NCBI GenBank assembly: GCA_027033675.1
Contig: JALVKZ010000108.1
Coordinates: 1 to 14,039 of the forward strand
Origin: Pyrodictiaceae archaeon
GTDB taxonomy: Archaea; Thermoproteota; Thermoprotei_A; Sulfolobales; Pyrodictiaceae
Direction of reading: 5' to 3'
DNA length: 14,039 nucleotides
The stretch's first letter is position 1; every line of letters starts with the position of its first letter. Under the pieces are notes generated by a model that saw only the letters and a program-made list of their open reading frames with translations, searched no databases and had not been told where the DNA came from. Positions 6,423-12,461 of this stretch are shown piece by piece. Made by a program: the position numbers and the translations under genes.

Positions 6423-7448
6423 CTTAGACTCTTCTCTGAGGAGCCTTGCTAAGGCGGCAAGGAACGAGTTATTGTCGCCCTGGTTACCTATTGTGACTCT
6501 TACGTAATTATCGGCGATCTGTGTATTAGCTACTGCTATGCCGCGGCTACATAGTTTCTCCGCCAATTTCCCTATACTTGTCTTCACTAAGAGAAAGTTG
6601 GCCCACGACCTATAAGCATACACACCATTAAGGCCTAGAAGTAGTTGTCGAGTTCTTTCTCTCTCAGCTATAAGCCTCTCAACCATTTTTAGATAGTATT
6701 CTCTATTCTCCAAGGCAGCTATGCCTGCCAATAATGATAGCCTGGGCGGCGATGGTGCCAGCTTAGTTATTTCTCTACTTATCTCCCTTGGGGCAATAAG
6801 GTATGCTAACCCAATGCCTGCGAGAGCATAGGCTTGTTCCATGCTTCGTACTATTACTAAACAGTTATACTCATTTACGAAATCGACTAGGGTAAAGCCA
6901 CTAAACTCGTAAAAGCTCTCATCAATCATTACTAGCGTATTGTTTCTACAAGCTTCTGATATTATCTCTTTAGCCTCCCTTAGCCCGCGTATAATCATTG
7001 AACCCGTTGGGTCACTAGGATTATCAAGTATAATTAGACTTTTTTCATTCATATTGCTAAATAGTTCGTCTAGAGACAATCTCCACACGTCATTCTGTTC
7101 CACGAGAGATAGCTCTACTATATCCCCTGCACAAGCCTCTACGTATGTTCTATACTCTTGGATCCCAGGTCTCGGTATAATTATCCTCGGTTTCCTCCTC
7201 ATTAGCTTTATTATGTACTCTAGAACTAATTTAATTGCCTCGATTCTCCCAGCTACTGGCACTACTAGTTCGGGCTCTACATTGTTCTGATATGCTATAT
7301 GTGTACGAAGCCTATGGGCAAGACCGAGATCACTATACTTATTGAGCTCGTAGAGCCCCCTCTCAATAGCTGCTCTAACATTTTCCGGCGGCAAGTATGG
7401 GGCTTCAAGCTTGTCCAGGCGTGTTGTAGCTGATTGACAAGCTGCCAA
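6414..7448 (-). CDS. HisC-like fold-type I protein lacking the PLP lysine (pseudo-aminotransferase)
   Basis: The 344-residue chain follows the class I/II aminotransferase (histidinol-phosphate aminotransferase) pattern. KLEAPYLPPENVRAAI replaces the usual NENPYGPP region, NPSDPTG is at 143-149, DESFYEF at 176-182, and a C-terminal VRVTIGNQGDN holds Arg317. The Schiff-base motif, normally SKxxxLAGLR, reads EQAYALAGIG. Lys is therefore Gln205 (CAA), the preceding Ser is Glu204 and the phosphate-binding Arg is Gly213. The PLP-stacking Tyr of the DExY motif is Phe179, and the phosphate loop GS[DT]E reads GRIE at 67-70. Several cofactor contacts are lost together in an intact frame, so a PLP enzyme is unlikely. 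The start is a poor TTG; no ATG is available. The nearest GGAGG is about 25 bases upstream, and the frame runs back openly to the PH-SHOCT stop. Confidence 0.75.
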   Translation of the reverse strand: MAACQSATTRLDKLEAPYLPPENVRAAIERGLYELNKYSDLGLAHRLRTHIAYQNNVEPELVVPVAGRIEAIKLVLEYIIKLMRRKPRIIIPRPGIQEYRTYVEACAGDIVELSLVEQNDVWRLSLDELFSNMNEKSLIILDNPSDPTGSMIIRGLREAKEIISEACRNNTLVMIDESFYEFSGFTLVDFVNEYNCLVIVRSMEQAYALAGIGLAYLIAPREISREITKLAPSPPRLSLLAGIAALENREYYLKMVERLIAERERTRQLLLGLNGVYAYRSWANFLLVKTSIGKLAEKLCSRGIAVANTQIADNYVRVTIGNQGDNNSFLAALARLLREESKLT

Positions 7449-7478
7449 AAATACGTCCCGGGGAGGGGGAATGCCTCC
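7447..7478 (-). terminator. Hairpin plus T-run between the PH-SHOCT and HisC-like genes
   Basis: Read on the minus strand, GGAGG (7474-7478) pairs with CCTCC (7462-7466) across 7 bases. A run of five T (7447-7451) follows, running into the TTG start of the HisC-like gene. The hairpin hides the only good Shine-Dalgarno sequence. It could end transcription of the upstream gene or hold back translation of the downstream one. This is read by eye; folding energy is unknown. Confidence 0.3.
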
Positions 7479-7487
7479 TATCCTAGC

Positions 7488-8054
7488 TTATAACTTGTCG
7501 AGGAGCGCTTGCTTCTTCTGTTCATACTCTTCCTCGCTTATTACCCCCGCATCCTTAAGCTCTTTCAGTTTTCGTAGTAGCTCGATACCGGACCCAGAAG
7601 CAGTGCTTGCCTGGGATGGTATGCTTCTTGCCGAACGTGTTATGAATTCCTTGGGTTTATGGAGTACCCAGTCCTCGCTAGTAAGGTTCTTTTTCTTATC
7701 CAGTGATGGAGGCTCCACCGATACTTCCCTTAATGCCTCGTATACAGCCGTTATTGCTTTCTTCGATTCCTCTTTATCCATCCACGACATTTCGAGCTTC
7801 TCTCCATTCTCAAGCACTATGTAAAACTGCGAGCCAATCATACCGCCATGGTAGACTATTTTCTCGAGCTTCTCATAGGGAACTGCTTTTAGCTCGTATC
7901 TACCTAGTACTTTTTCATCAAAGAATATTATCCGCCTATCTGTGACTACAAGCCATTTGGGTTTCTCGAGCGCGAATTTCTTCTTTACCATGTATAGTAC
8001 TTCTTCTCCCTGCTCAAGGCTATTGGCTAATCCTTTCGGAAGCTTTTTACCCAT
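7488..8054 (-). CDS. PH-like domain protein with C-terminal SHOCT domain
   Basis: From the ATG at 8054 the protein is 188 residues. Residues 15-110 form a bacterial-type PH domain, with the typical VVTDRRIIFF strand pair at 36-45 and LENGEKLEMSW at 81-91. A Ser/Thr-rich linker follows. Residues 157-188 are a SHOCT domain (ELLRKLKELKDAG, then VISEEEYEQKKQALL), a short helical oligomerisation module. No membrane segment or catalytic motif is seen. Such proteins are poorly understood and may be scaffolds or stress-linked. The start at 8054 has AGGTGGGG with about 10-nt spacing. An in-frame ATG at 8162 would add 36 residues unlike the domain and would place the TATA box inside the gene, so it is rejected. 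The HisC-like gene lies downstream in the same frame. Confidence 0.8.
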   Translation of the reverse strand: MGKKLPKGLANSLEQGEEVLYMVKKKFALEKPKWLVVTDRRIIFFDEKVLGRYELKAVPYEKLEKIVYHGGMIGSQFYIVLENGEKLEMSWMDKEESKKAITAVYEALREVSVEPPSLDKKKNLTSEDWVLHKPKEFITRSARSIPSQASTASGSGIELLRKLKELKDAGVISEEEYEQKKQALLDKL

Positions 8055-8081
8055 TCGAAGGCTACCCCACCTAGTACGACA

Positions 8082-8115
8082 GGAGAGGATTGAGATTGAA
8101 TCCCGAATCCTCTCC
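8082..8115. repeat. Perfect 10-bp inverted repeat in the divergent promoter region
   Basis: GGAGAGGATT (8082-8091) and AATCCTCTCC (8106-8115) are exact inverted arms around 14 bases. The spacer itself holds GATT-G-AATC (8094-8102). The outer arm ends where transcription of the PH-SHOCT gene is expected to begin. GGAGAGG recurs at 8131-8137 and 8178-8184. It could be a palindromic regulator site or a hairpin in the 5' leader. Confidence 0.7.
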
Positions 8116-8138
8116 CAAGTGGATATGTATGGAGAGGC

Positions 8139-8148
8139 ACTATAATAC
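8139..8148. promoter_or_regulatory. Shared TATA box between divergent genes
   Basis: ACTATAATAC can be read as a TATA box in both directions. To the right, transcription would start near 8170, giving a leader of about 36 nt to the TTG at 8206. To the left it would start near 8117, giving about 60 nt to the ATG at 8054. No other TATA-like element is obvious in the spacer. Confidence 0.4.
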
Positions 8149-8160
8149 CTGCCTATCATC

Positions 8161-8176
8161 ACCTATCAGTATAGGT
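8161..8176. repeat. 6-bp inverted repeat and CCTATC/GATAGG cluster
   Basis: ACCTAT (8161-8166) and ATAGGT (8171-8176) are inverted arms around CAGT. Related CCTATC and GATAGGT units sit at 8152-8157 and 8184-8190. The cluster covers the expected transcription start of the MobA-like gene, so it may be an operator for the right-hand transcript. Confidence 0.4.
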
Positions 8177-8205
8177 AGGAGAGGATAGGTAGTGGTGCTT
8201 ACATC

Positions 8206-9012
8206 TTGGATGTTATCGGTGTTGTGCTAGGTGGCGGCGAGGGAAGACGCTTTGGCGGTGATAAGCTATTAGCTCTTGTTGATGGCTATACCTCTATAGA
8301 GAGAGTCGCTAATACCCTGCGTGCAGCTGGTGCCCATTCAGTATACGTTTTGACTCGTAGCGAGTATCGCTGTAAACTATACGTTGGGCTTGCTGGCCTC
8401 GATGGCTGCCTCTATGATCAGCCAGGAAGCTGTCAGGGACCTGGCTTCGCCTTAGCATCCCTAAGCAGGCTAGATGCAAAATACATACTAGTAGCGCCAG
8501 GCGATGCTCCATGGCTTTCTCCTAGTATTTATGAGACTCTCTTAGGCTTTCTCGGTACTTGCGATATTGCAGCACCTCTACATGGCAACGGGTTTATCGA
8601 AACACTCGTACACGTTGTAAGAGGCTCCTTTGCTAAAGAGATGAGGCACATTGCCGAGACTATATGTAGCCTAAGAGGAGACGTACGGCCATCCGACTAT
8701 ATACGGTTTGCTAGCTGCTCCGTCCTAGTAGGGTCGTTGCTTCTGGGAGTTGCATCACCTAGCTTATTTGCCCACATCAATATAAAAGAAGCATTACGTA
8801 CGCGTATGGCTAGAAACCCTCTAGGCGATAAGGTTGTGATTGAACTAAGGCCTAAGAAGCAGCTCATCGAGATGATGAACCGAGAGAAGCTGTGTAAGCA
8901 CTTATTGAACGAAATCATGGTGTATTCGAGGAGGAGTCTTACACACCTAGCCCGCCACGCTAAACGGGATTACGAGAGCCTCTGTACACGGAGAGCTAAG
9001 GATAGCGAATAA
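8206..9012 (+). CDS. MobA-like nucleotidyltransferase with C-terminal extension
   Basis: The N-terminal 190 residues are a sugar-nucleotidyltransferase-type Rossmann domain of the MobA/CobY/IspD kind. The nucleotide-binding loop LGGGEGRRFGGDK lies at 8-20, and the metal-binding Asp100 is in APGDAPWL at 97-104. Family members transfer a nucleotide from GTP or CTP to molybdopterin, cobinamide phosphate or similar acceptors. The acceptor here cannot be told from sequence. About 75 further residues at the C-terminus are basic and helical (for example KKQLIEMMNREKL) and are not part of the usual domain. The start is TTG at 8206 with GGTG at 8194-8197, fitting the motif near the N-terminus. A bis-pterin AOR needs no added nucleotide, so this gene need not serve the AOR upstream. 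upp follows after 46 bases. Confidence 0.75.
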   Translation: MDVIGVVLGGGEGRRFGGDKLLALVDGYTSIERVANTLRAAGAHSVYVLTRSEYRCKLYVGLAGLDGCLYDQPGSCQGPGFALASLSRLDAKYILVAPGDAPWLSPSIYETLLGFLGTCDIAAPLHGNGFIETLVHVVRGSFAKEMRHIAETICSLRGDVRPSDYIRFASCSVLVGSLLLGVASPSLFAHINIKEALRTRMARNPLGDKVVIELRPKKQLIEMMNREKLCKHLLNEIMVYSRRSLTHLARHAKRDYESLCTRRAKDSE

Positions 9013-9058
9013 AGACCCCGTAGCTAGTACTCTGCCTTACTCTCTGGGCCACAGGGCC

Positions 9059-9724
9059 GTGTCAGGGCTAAGTATAGTGACCAACCCTGCTCTTCAGAAC
9101 ATCTTGCTAGAGTTACGCGATAAGGATACGCCTTCCACGCGTTTCTGCGACCTCCTAGAGGAGGCTGGATTTCTTCTCGCCTATGAGGCCTCACGCGAAC
9201 TACCTTTAGCCAAGGACTCCGCGATGACTCCACTCAGTGTCCGGGCAGAGGCTATACGCGTGAGAGACGAGGCAATAACTATTGTTGCTGTGCTACGAGC
9301 TGCTCTCCCCATGGCGATGGGGGCTAGGAGGCTCTATAAGAGGGCTAGCCTAGGCTTTATCGCTGCTAAGCGAATCGAGGAAAAACATAGGCGACTAGGA
9401 GGTAGACTGGTATTCAATGTTGAGACACCATACTGGAGTATAGGAGACATAGAGGGAAAGCACGTTATACTCGTTGACCCGATGCTTGCAACAGGCAGCA
9501 CTTTGTCAAGGGTTATTGAGAAACTAGCTAAGCACAAACCTGCTAAAATTATTGTGATAAGCCTCATAGCTACAAGACAAGGGATAGAAGCCCTCAGAGA
9601 AGCCGCAAAGAGAGCTGGCCTAGATATAACTATATATAGCGGAGCTATTGATCCAACCCTTAACGATAAAGGCTTCATAGTCCCAGGACTCGGCGATGCC
9701 GGAGATAGATGCTTCGGCAAATAG
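9059..9724 (+). CDS. upp: Uracil phosphoribosyltransferase
   Basis: The enzyme makes UMP from uracil and PRPP in pyrimidine salvage. The 221 residues include the PRPP motif VILVDPMLATGSTL at 136-149 and the uracil-binding C-terminal stretch GFIVPGLGDAGDR at 205-217. Both are diagnostic for UPRT. The start is GTG at 9059 and the N-terminus LSIVTNPALQNIL fits the family. No strong SD or TATA box is visible in the 46 bases after the MobA-like gene, so the two are probably one transcript. Confidence 0.96.
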   Translation: MSGLSIVTNPALQNILLELRDKDTPSTRFCDLLEEAGFLLAYEASRELPLAKDSAMTPLSVRAEAIRVRDEAITIVAVLRAALPMAMGARRLYKRASLGFIAAKRIEEKHRRLGGRLVFNVETPYWSIGDIEGKHVILVDPMLATGSTLSRVIEKLAKHKPAKIIVISLIATRQGIEALREAAKRAGLDITIYSGAIDPTLNDKGFIVPGLGDAGDRCFGK

Positions 9725-9831
9725 GGATACAATAAACTACAGCGAGACACGTATAATTATTATTCGCAGGAGATGAGCCAGTAAGTTGGGGATGAGGATC
9801 TTTTCGGGGAGCGTGACCCCTAAGCTAGATT

Positions 9832-9836
9832 AAAAA
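9832..9836 (-). terminator. T-run terminator after the slipin gene
   Basis: On the minus strand a run of five T lies about 47 bases past the slipin stop. It probably ends that transcript. The rest of the 9725-9882 gap shows an AT-rich stretch at 9751-9764 after upp and no clear gene. Confidence 0.3.
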
Positions 9837-9882
9837 CTGGCCATGGGGGATGACTGAGCGGTTACCCAGCCGACGCCTAGCC

Positions 9883-10749
9883 TCACTGCTCCTCTGAGGG
9901 TCTTTGCCTCGCTAGTCTTCCACCAACTATCCCGAGAGCAGCCTCTGTAGCATGCTCCTTGCCCAGCCCTATGGGATAGAATATCACCATGTTTTTCTCC
10001 TTCGCTATCTCTATTAATGTTTGTAGCTCTCTTAGACGTAAAGCCGCTGGGTGTTCCTCGTAGATCCGGGCTGCCTCTCCGAGGATTTGGGCTGCTTGGC
10101 GCTCACCCTCCGCCTCAATTACCTTGGCTCTTCTCCATCGCTCCGCCTCGGCCTGTCTCGCCATAGCCCTTACCATGCCCTCTGGGAGAACGACCTCCTT
10201 TATCGTTACCATAGTTACTTTGATTCCCCATGGATCTGTTAACTCATCTAGTATTTTTTGTAGTTCTTTGTTTATTTCTTCTCTGCGCATGAGGAGATCA
10301 TCTAGCTCGCTCTTGCCTATTATATCTCGTAGCGTCGTTTGAGCCAGCATGGTGACTGCTAGGTTATAGTTCTTTACTGTGAGTACAGCTTTGAGCGGAT
10401 CTTGTACTCTATAGTAGACAACCGCGTCCACGGATACTTCTACGTTGTCCTTTGTTATGATTCTTTGGCGTGGAACGTCTACGGTGTGTATTCGCAGATC
10501 AACAATGGTTACACGGTCTATGAAGGGCACTATTATTACTACCCCGGGGCCCTTCGCGCCTATTGCTCGCCCAAGCCTAAAGACGACGGCTCTTTCATAC
10601 TCCCTTACAATTCTTATGCTATATAATAGTATAATGAATATTATAAGTAGTGCGAAGAAGATGGCAATTATTGTACCTATATTGCTTGCAGCACCGCTAG
10701 GCGTTGTTTGCTGGGCATAGGCAGCCCTAATTAACAGCATAGTATCCAT
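9883..10749 (-). CDS. Stomatin/prohibitin-family membrane protein (slipin)
   Basis: The 288-residue protein has one membrane segment at about residues 24-46. An SPFH/band 7 domain follows at about 47-190, starting VREYERAVVFRLGR and including the typical DPWGIKVTMVTIKEVVLPE. A charged coiled-coil (AEAERWRRAKVIEAEGERQAA) runs from about 198 to 250. These proteins form oligomeric rings on the membrane. Archaeal slipins such as Pyrococcus PH1511 are often next to an NfeD-type protease gene, but none is present in this window. The ATG at 10749 has AGGTG upstream, and a TATA box at 10780-10788 leaves a leader of only about 10 nt. It has its own promoter although the upstream gene reads in the same direction. 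Confidence 0.92.
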   Translation of the reverse strand: MDTMLLIRAAYAQQTTPSGAASNIGTIIAIFFALLIIFIILLYSIRIVREYERAVVFRLGRAIGAKGPGVVIIVPFIDRVTIVDLRIHTVDVPRQRIITKDNVEVSVDAVVYYRVQDPLKAVLTVKNYNLAVTMLAQTTLRDIIGKSELDDLLMRREEINKELQKILDELTDPWGIKVTMVTIKEVVLPEGMVRAMARQAEAERWRRAKVIEAEGERQAAQILGEAARIYEEHPAALRLRELQTLIEIAKEKNMVIFYPIGLGKEHATEAALGIVGGRLARQRPSEEQ

Positions 10750-10779
10750 GGTAACTTACACCTAGTAGAGCTGAATAGG

Positions 10780-10788
10780 ATTATAAAG
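10780..10788 (-). promoter_or_regulatory. TATA box for the slipin gene
   Basis: On the minus strand the sequence is CTTTATAAT, 31-39 bp before the slipin ATG. It lies in the 81-bp gap after the winged-helix gene. Confidence 0.5.
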
Positions 10789-10830
10789 GACCGCTCTTTC
10801 TTATTTCGTGTATGTATGTTCTCTAGGGAC

Positions 10831-11154
10831 CTATTTATCTCTGCTATCAGAGAGGAGGCGCTTACAATAATTTACTACCTCGCTCTTAATACGATACACG
10901 TGAACATTCTTACCTGCTCTCTTTCCCCGGGCTAGTGGACAAACCCTTCTTAGTGGACACCTTGAACAAGGACATGTAGAGCTACTTAGTTCTAGGCGTT
11001 CTATCCAGCCAAAGGACTCCATAAGGGCTAGAGCGGAGTGTGCTCTAGTGAGAGGAATGTGTAATCTTAAAGCTACGTATTCGGGGGAAGCCACGCCGAG
11101 CTCCGTTATTATTAGGGCTATTTTGCAGAGTTCTTTTCTACTATCTGTATCCAT
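10831..11154 (-). CDS. Winged-helix regulator with a four-Cys cluster
   Basis: The first 52 residues of this 107-residue protein form a small DNA-binding helical domain: ELGVASPEYVALRLHIPLTRAHSAL is the helix-turn-helix and SFGWIERL is the wing entry. Cys61, Cys63, Cys66 and Cys72 follow (CPCSRCPLRRVC). The spacing CxCxxCx5C between the wing strands resembles metal-binding winged-helix proteins such as FeoC and Rrf2 relatives, so an iron-sulfur cluster or zinc is likely. The last strand is NVHVYRI. The target genes are unknown. The ATG at 11154 has no SD. The gene follows the next one upstream by 29 bases and is probably in the same transcript. A redox- or metal-sensing role is inference. Confidence 0.75.
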   Translation of the reverse strand: MDTDSRKELCKIALIITELGVASPEYVALRLHIPLTRAHSALALMESFGWIERLELSSSTCPCSRCPLRRVCPLARGKRAGKNVHVYRIKSEVVNYCKRLLSDSRDK

Positions 11155-11183
11155 GACTACTGAGCCACACTATAGATAGTAAT

Positions 11184-11654
11184 CTAGACAAGCGGCATTG
11201 ATGGAGCCAAGCGTAGTCTAAGCCTGCGTAAAGTCTGCATAGCTTTATCAATTACCTCGTCTATTCTCTCAACTGCTATGCCACGCTGGGCCGCTATTCG
11301 CTTAACCTCTTTTTCAACTAAGACATAGCGCTTATAGGTTTCGTTAAGCTTTCTCCAGGGTATGCCTCGAAGAGCCTCCGCGACCTCCTTATCATACGGA
11401 ATTATTCCCTCCAACATCAGAGCAGCTATTATGGGATACCCTACATAACCGCGGTACTTTGTCCCATTATCATCGCTATAGACGATCAAGGATCGGGGGT
11501 CAACGTAGACATTATATTCTCTATCCCCCTCACTGCTAAAAACACGATAACGCTTATTTCCTAGTCTCTTTACACGCCCGTCAGCTATAGCACCCATTGC
11601 CTCAAGTATTTTTATCCGAGGAGGCATCCTGAGAAGACGCAAATCATCCACCAC
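11184..11654 (-). CDS. Conserved-looking crenarchaeal protein of unknown function
   Basis: I cannot assign a function. The 156-residue protein opens with a helix (PPRIKILEAMGAIADGRVKR), then strands (YRVFSSEGDREYNVYVD, LIVYSDDNGTKYRGYVGY), then helices ending in a basic stretch (LRRLRLRL). There is no Cys, signal peptide or membrane segment. The GTG at 11654 sits directly on the AGGTGG ribosome binding site. The TTG at 11642 (codon 5) has better spacing and the ATG at codon 10 is also possible, so the true start may be 4-9 codons later. It resembles, from memory, proteins seen only in Desulfurococcales. It precedes the four-Cys winged-helix gene by 29 bases, so the two may work together. Confidence 0.7.
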   Translation of the reverse strand: MVDDLRLLRMPPRIKILEAMGAIADGRVKRLGNKRYRVFSSEGDREYNVYVDPRSLIVYSDDNGTKYRGYVGYPIIAALMLEGIIPYDKEVAEALRGIPWRKLNETYKRYVLVEKEVKRIAAQRGIAVERIDEVIDKAMQTLRRLRLRLAPSMPLV

Positions 11655-11720
11655 CTAGCACAAGGTTAGGCGTACTAGGCTCTTCCCCACATTTTGTAAC
11701 TAAAACACTACTAATAGTCC

Positions 11721-11728
11721 TATAATCC
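11721..11728 (-). promoter_or_regulatory. Probable TATA box for the 11184-11654 gene
   Basis: On the minus strand the element reads GGATTATA and lies 67-74 bp before the GTG start. The predicted leader is about 45 nt. Confidence 0.3.
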
Positions 11729-11754
11729 TAGAGATCGCTTTGTACTATAGCTAT

Positions 11755-11767
11755 GCTATAAAAGAAA
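11755..11767 (-). terminator. T-rich tract after the DUF2153-like gene
   Basis: On the minus strand this reads TTTCTTTTATAGC, 28-40 bases beyond the stop of the DUF2153-like gene. It is a likely termination tract. On the plus strand the same bases look like a strong TATA box (GCTATAAAA), so an antisense promoter is possible. Confidence 0.35.
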
Positions 11768-11794
11768 GGTTACCGAAGCCCAAGAACACTAAGG

Positions 11795-12235
11795 TTATAT
11801 CATCATAGTCGGTGGTCTCCTGGGAGATTCCTCCTCTTCTCCTCCCGGCTTGACCGTAGCTACTAGCGGGTTCAGCTTACCCTCTTTTGCTAGCTCCTCT
11901 AGTAGTTGTCGTACATCGCTTGTATGCTTAATGTCTATCTCGAGAAGCTGGTTAAGTACATTGTACATGACCTTCCAGACTTCTAGCAGCATTTCCCTCG
12001 GAACATGAGCTATTATTACTGGGTCTTGTAGCCAGTTATCAAACGCTTTTATTGTCCTTATCATGTGCTGGAAAGCTGCACGCGTTGCAACAATTATGTC
12101 AAGTCTATCTCCCTGCTCAACTCTGCTGGAAGTTTCACGGAATGTCTCGAGGAGTTTCTTCTGGGCCCTAACCCATTCCTCTAACTGTTTTAGAAATGCA
12201 TAATCGATTACGCGTATCTCCCCTGGTCTACTCAA
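11795..12235 (-). CDS. DUF2153-like helical protein
   Basis: The 146-residue protein is mainly helical, with conserved-looking blocks EEWVRAQKKLLETF, ARAAFQHMIRTIKAFDNWLQ (written here with the family's leading residue) and PREMLLEVWKVMYNVLNQLLEID. The DNWLQDP stretch and overall layout recall the archaeal family DUF2153; this is from memory and unchecked. Function is unknown. The C-terminal 20 residues are acidic then Arg/Pro-rich and probably disordered. The start is TTG at 12235, with GGTGGTG 8 bases upstream. It has no membrane segment. A T-rich tract after the stop suggests a single-gene transcript. Its neighbours give no hint of function. Confidence 0.75.
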   Translation of the reverse strand: MSRPGEIRVIDYAFLKQLEEWVRAQKKLLETFRETSSRVEQGDRLDIIVATRAAFQHMIRTIKAFDNWLQDPVIIAHVPREMLLEVWKVMYNVLNQLLEIDIKHTSDVRQLLEELAKEGKLNPLVATVKPGGEEEESPRRPPTMMI

Positions 12236-12329
12236 GGCCTATACACCACCAATACTACTCCCTATAGGTTAGGTAAGTGGCTTCACATTATTGTGTACTT
12301 CCCTACCCTCCTCGCCGAGCTTAAACCCC

Positions 12330-12336
12330 TTTTTAT
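12330..12336 (+). promoter_or_regulatory. TATA-like element in the 12236-12461 gap
   Basis: TTTTTAT lies on the plus strand, where no protein gene follows in the same direction. A start about 25 bp downstream (near 12358) would lie 13 bases before a C box-like sequence. It therefore supports a plus-strand RNA gene. Confidence 0.35.
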
Positions 12337-12357
12337 CCTCCTCTCTCTTAGGAAACA

Positions 12358-12450
12358 ATCGACTAGTAGGGGGATGAAGACTCCCTAGCCCCTTGCTGAA
12401 TGCATAAAGTGTTGAGCGAGGGCGAGCCTGACCTTTATCCCTAATAGCTT
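12358..12450 (+). ncRNA. Candidate C/D box guide RNA
   Basis: The boxes occur in the right order. C-like GGGATGA is at 12371-12377, D' CTGA at 12396-12399, C'-like GTGTTGA at 12409-12415 and D CTGA at 12428-12431. The C'-to-D guide is exactly 12 bases (12416-12427), typical of archaeal sRNAs. TAGGG at 12367-12371 can pair with CCCTA at 12439-12443, and a TATA-like element precedes it. Against this, each C box has one mismatch, the C-to-D' spacer is long (18 bases) and the closing stem is not adjacent to the D box. End positions are rough. Confidence 0.3.
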
Positions 12451-12461
12451 GTCGTAATGGA

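Noticed and set aside
7471..7824. Plus-strand ORF of 117 codons opposite the PH-SHOCT gene
   Set aside because: It is Ser/Phe-rich and low in complexity, as expected of an antisense shadow; the minus frame has clear domains.
8055..8162. N-terminal extension of the PH-SHOCT protein from the ATG at 8162
   Set aside because: The 36 added residues do not resemble the PH domain, the TATA box and palindromes would fall inside the gene, and the ATG at 8054 has a good AGGTGGGG ribosome binding site.
9770..9857. Second C/D box RNA after upp
   Set aside because: C-like GAGATGA and GGGATGA are present, but no D' box lies in a usable position. The only CTGA (9854-9857) directly follows another C-like box, leaving no guide.
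11756..11764. Plus-strand promoter reading into the DUF2153-like gene
   Set aside because: The CTATAAAAG sequence is equally well explained as a T-rich terminator on the minus strand, and no plus-strand gene or RNA structure follows. Kept only as a remark.
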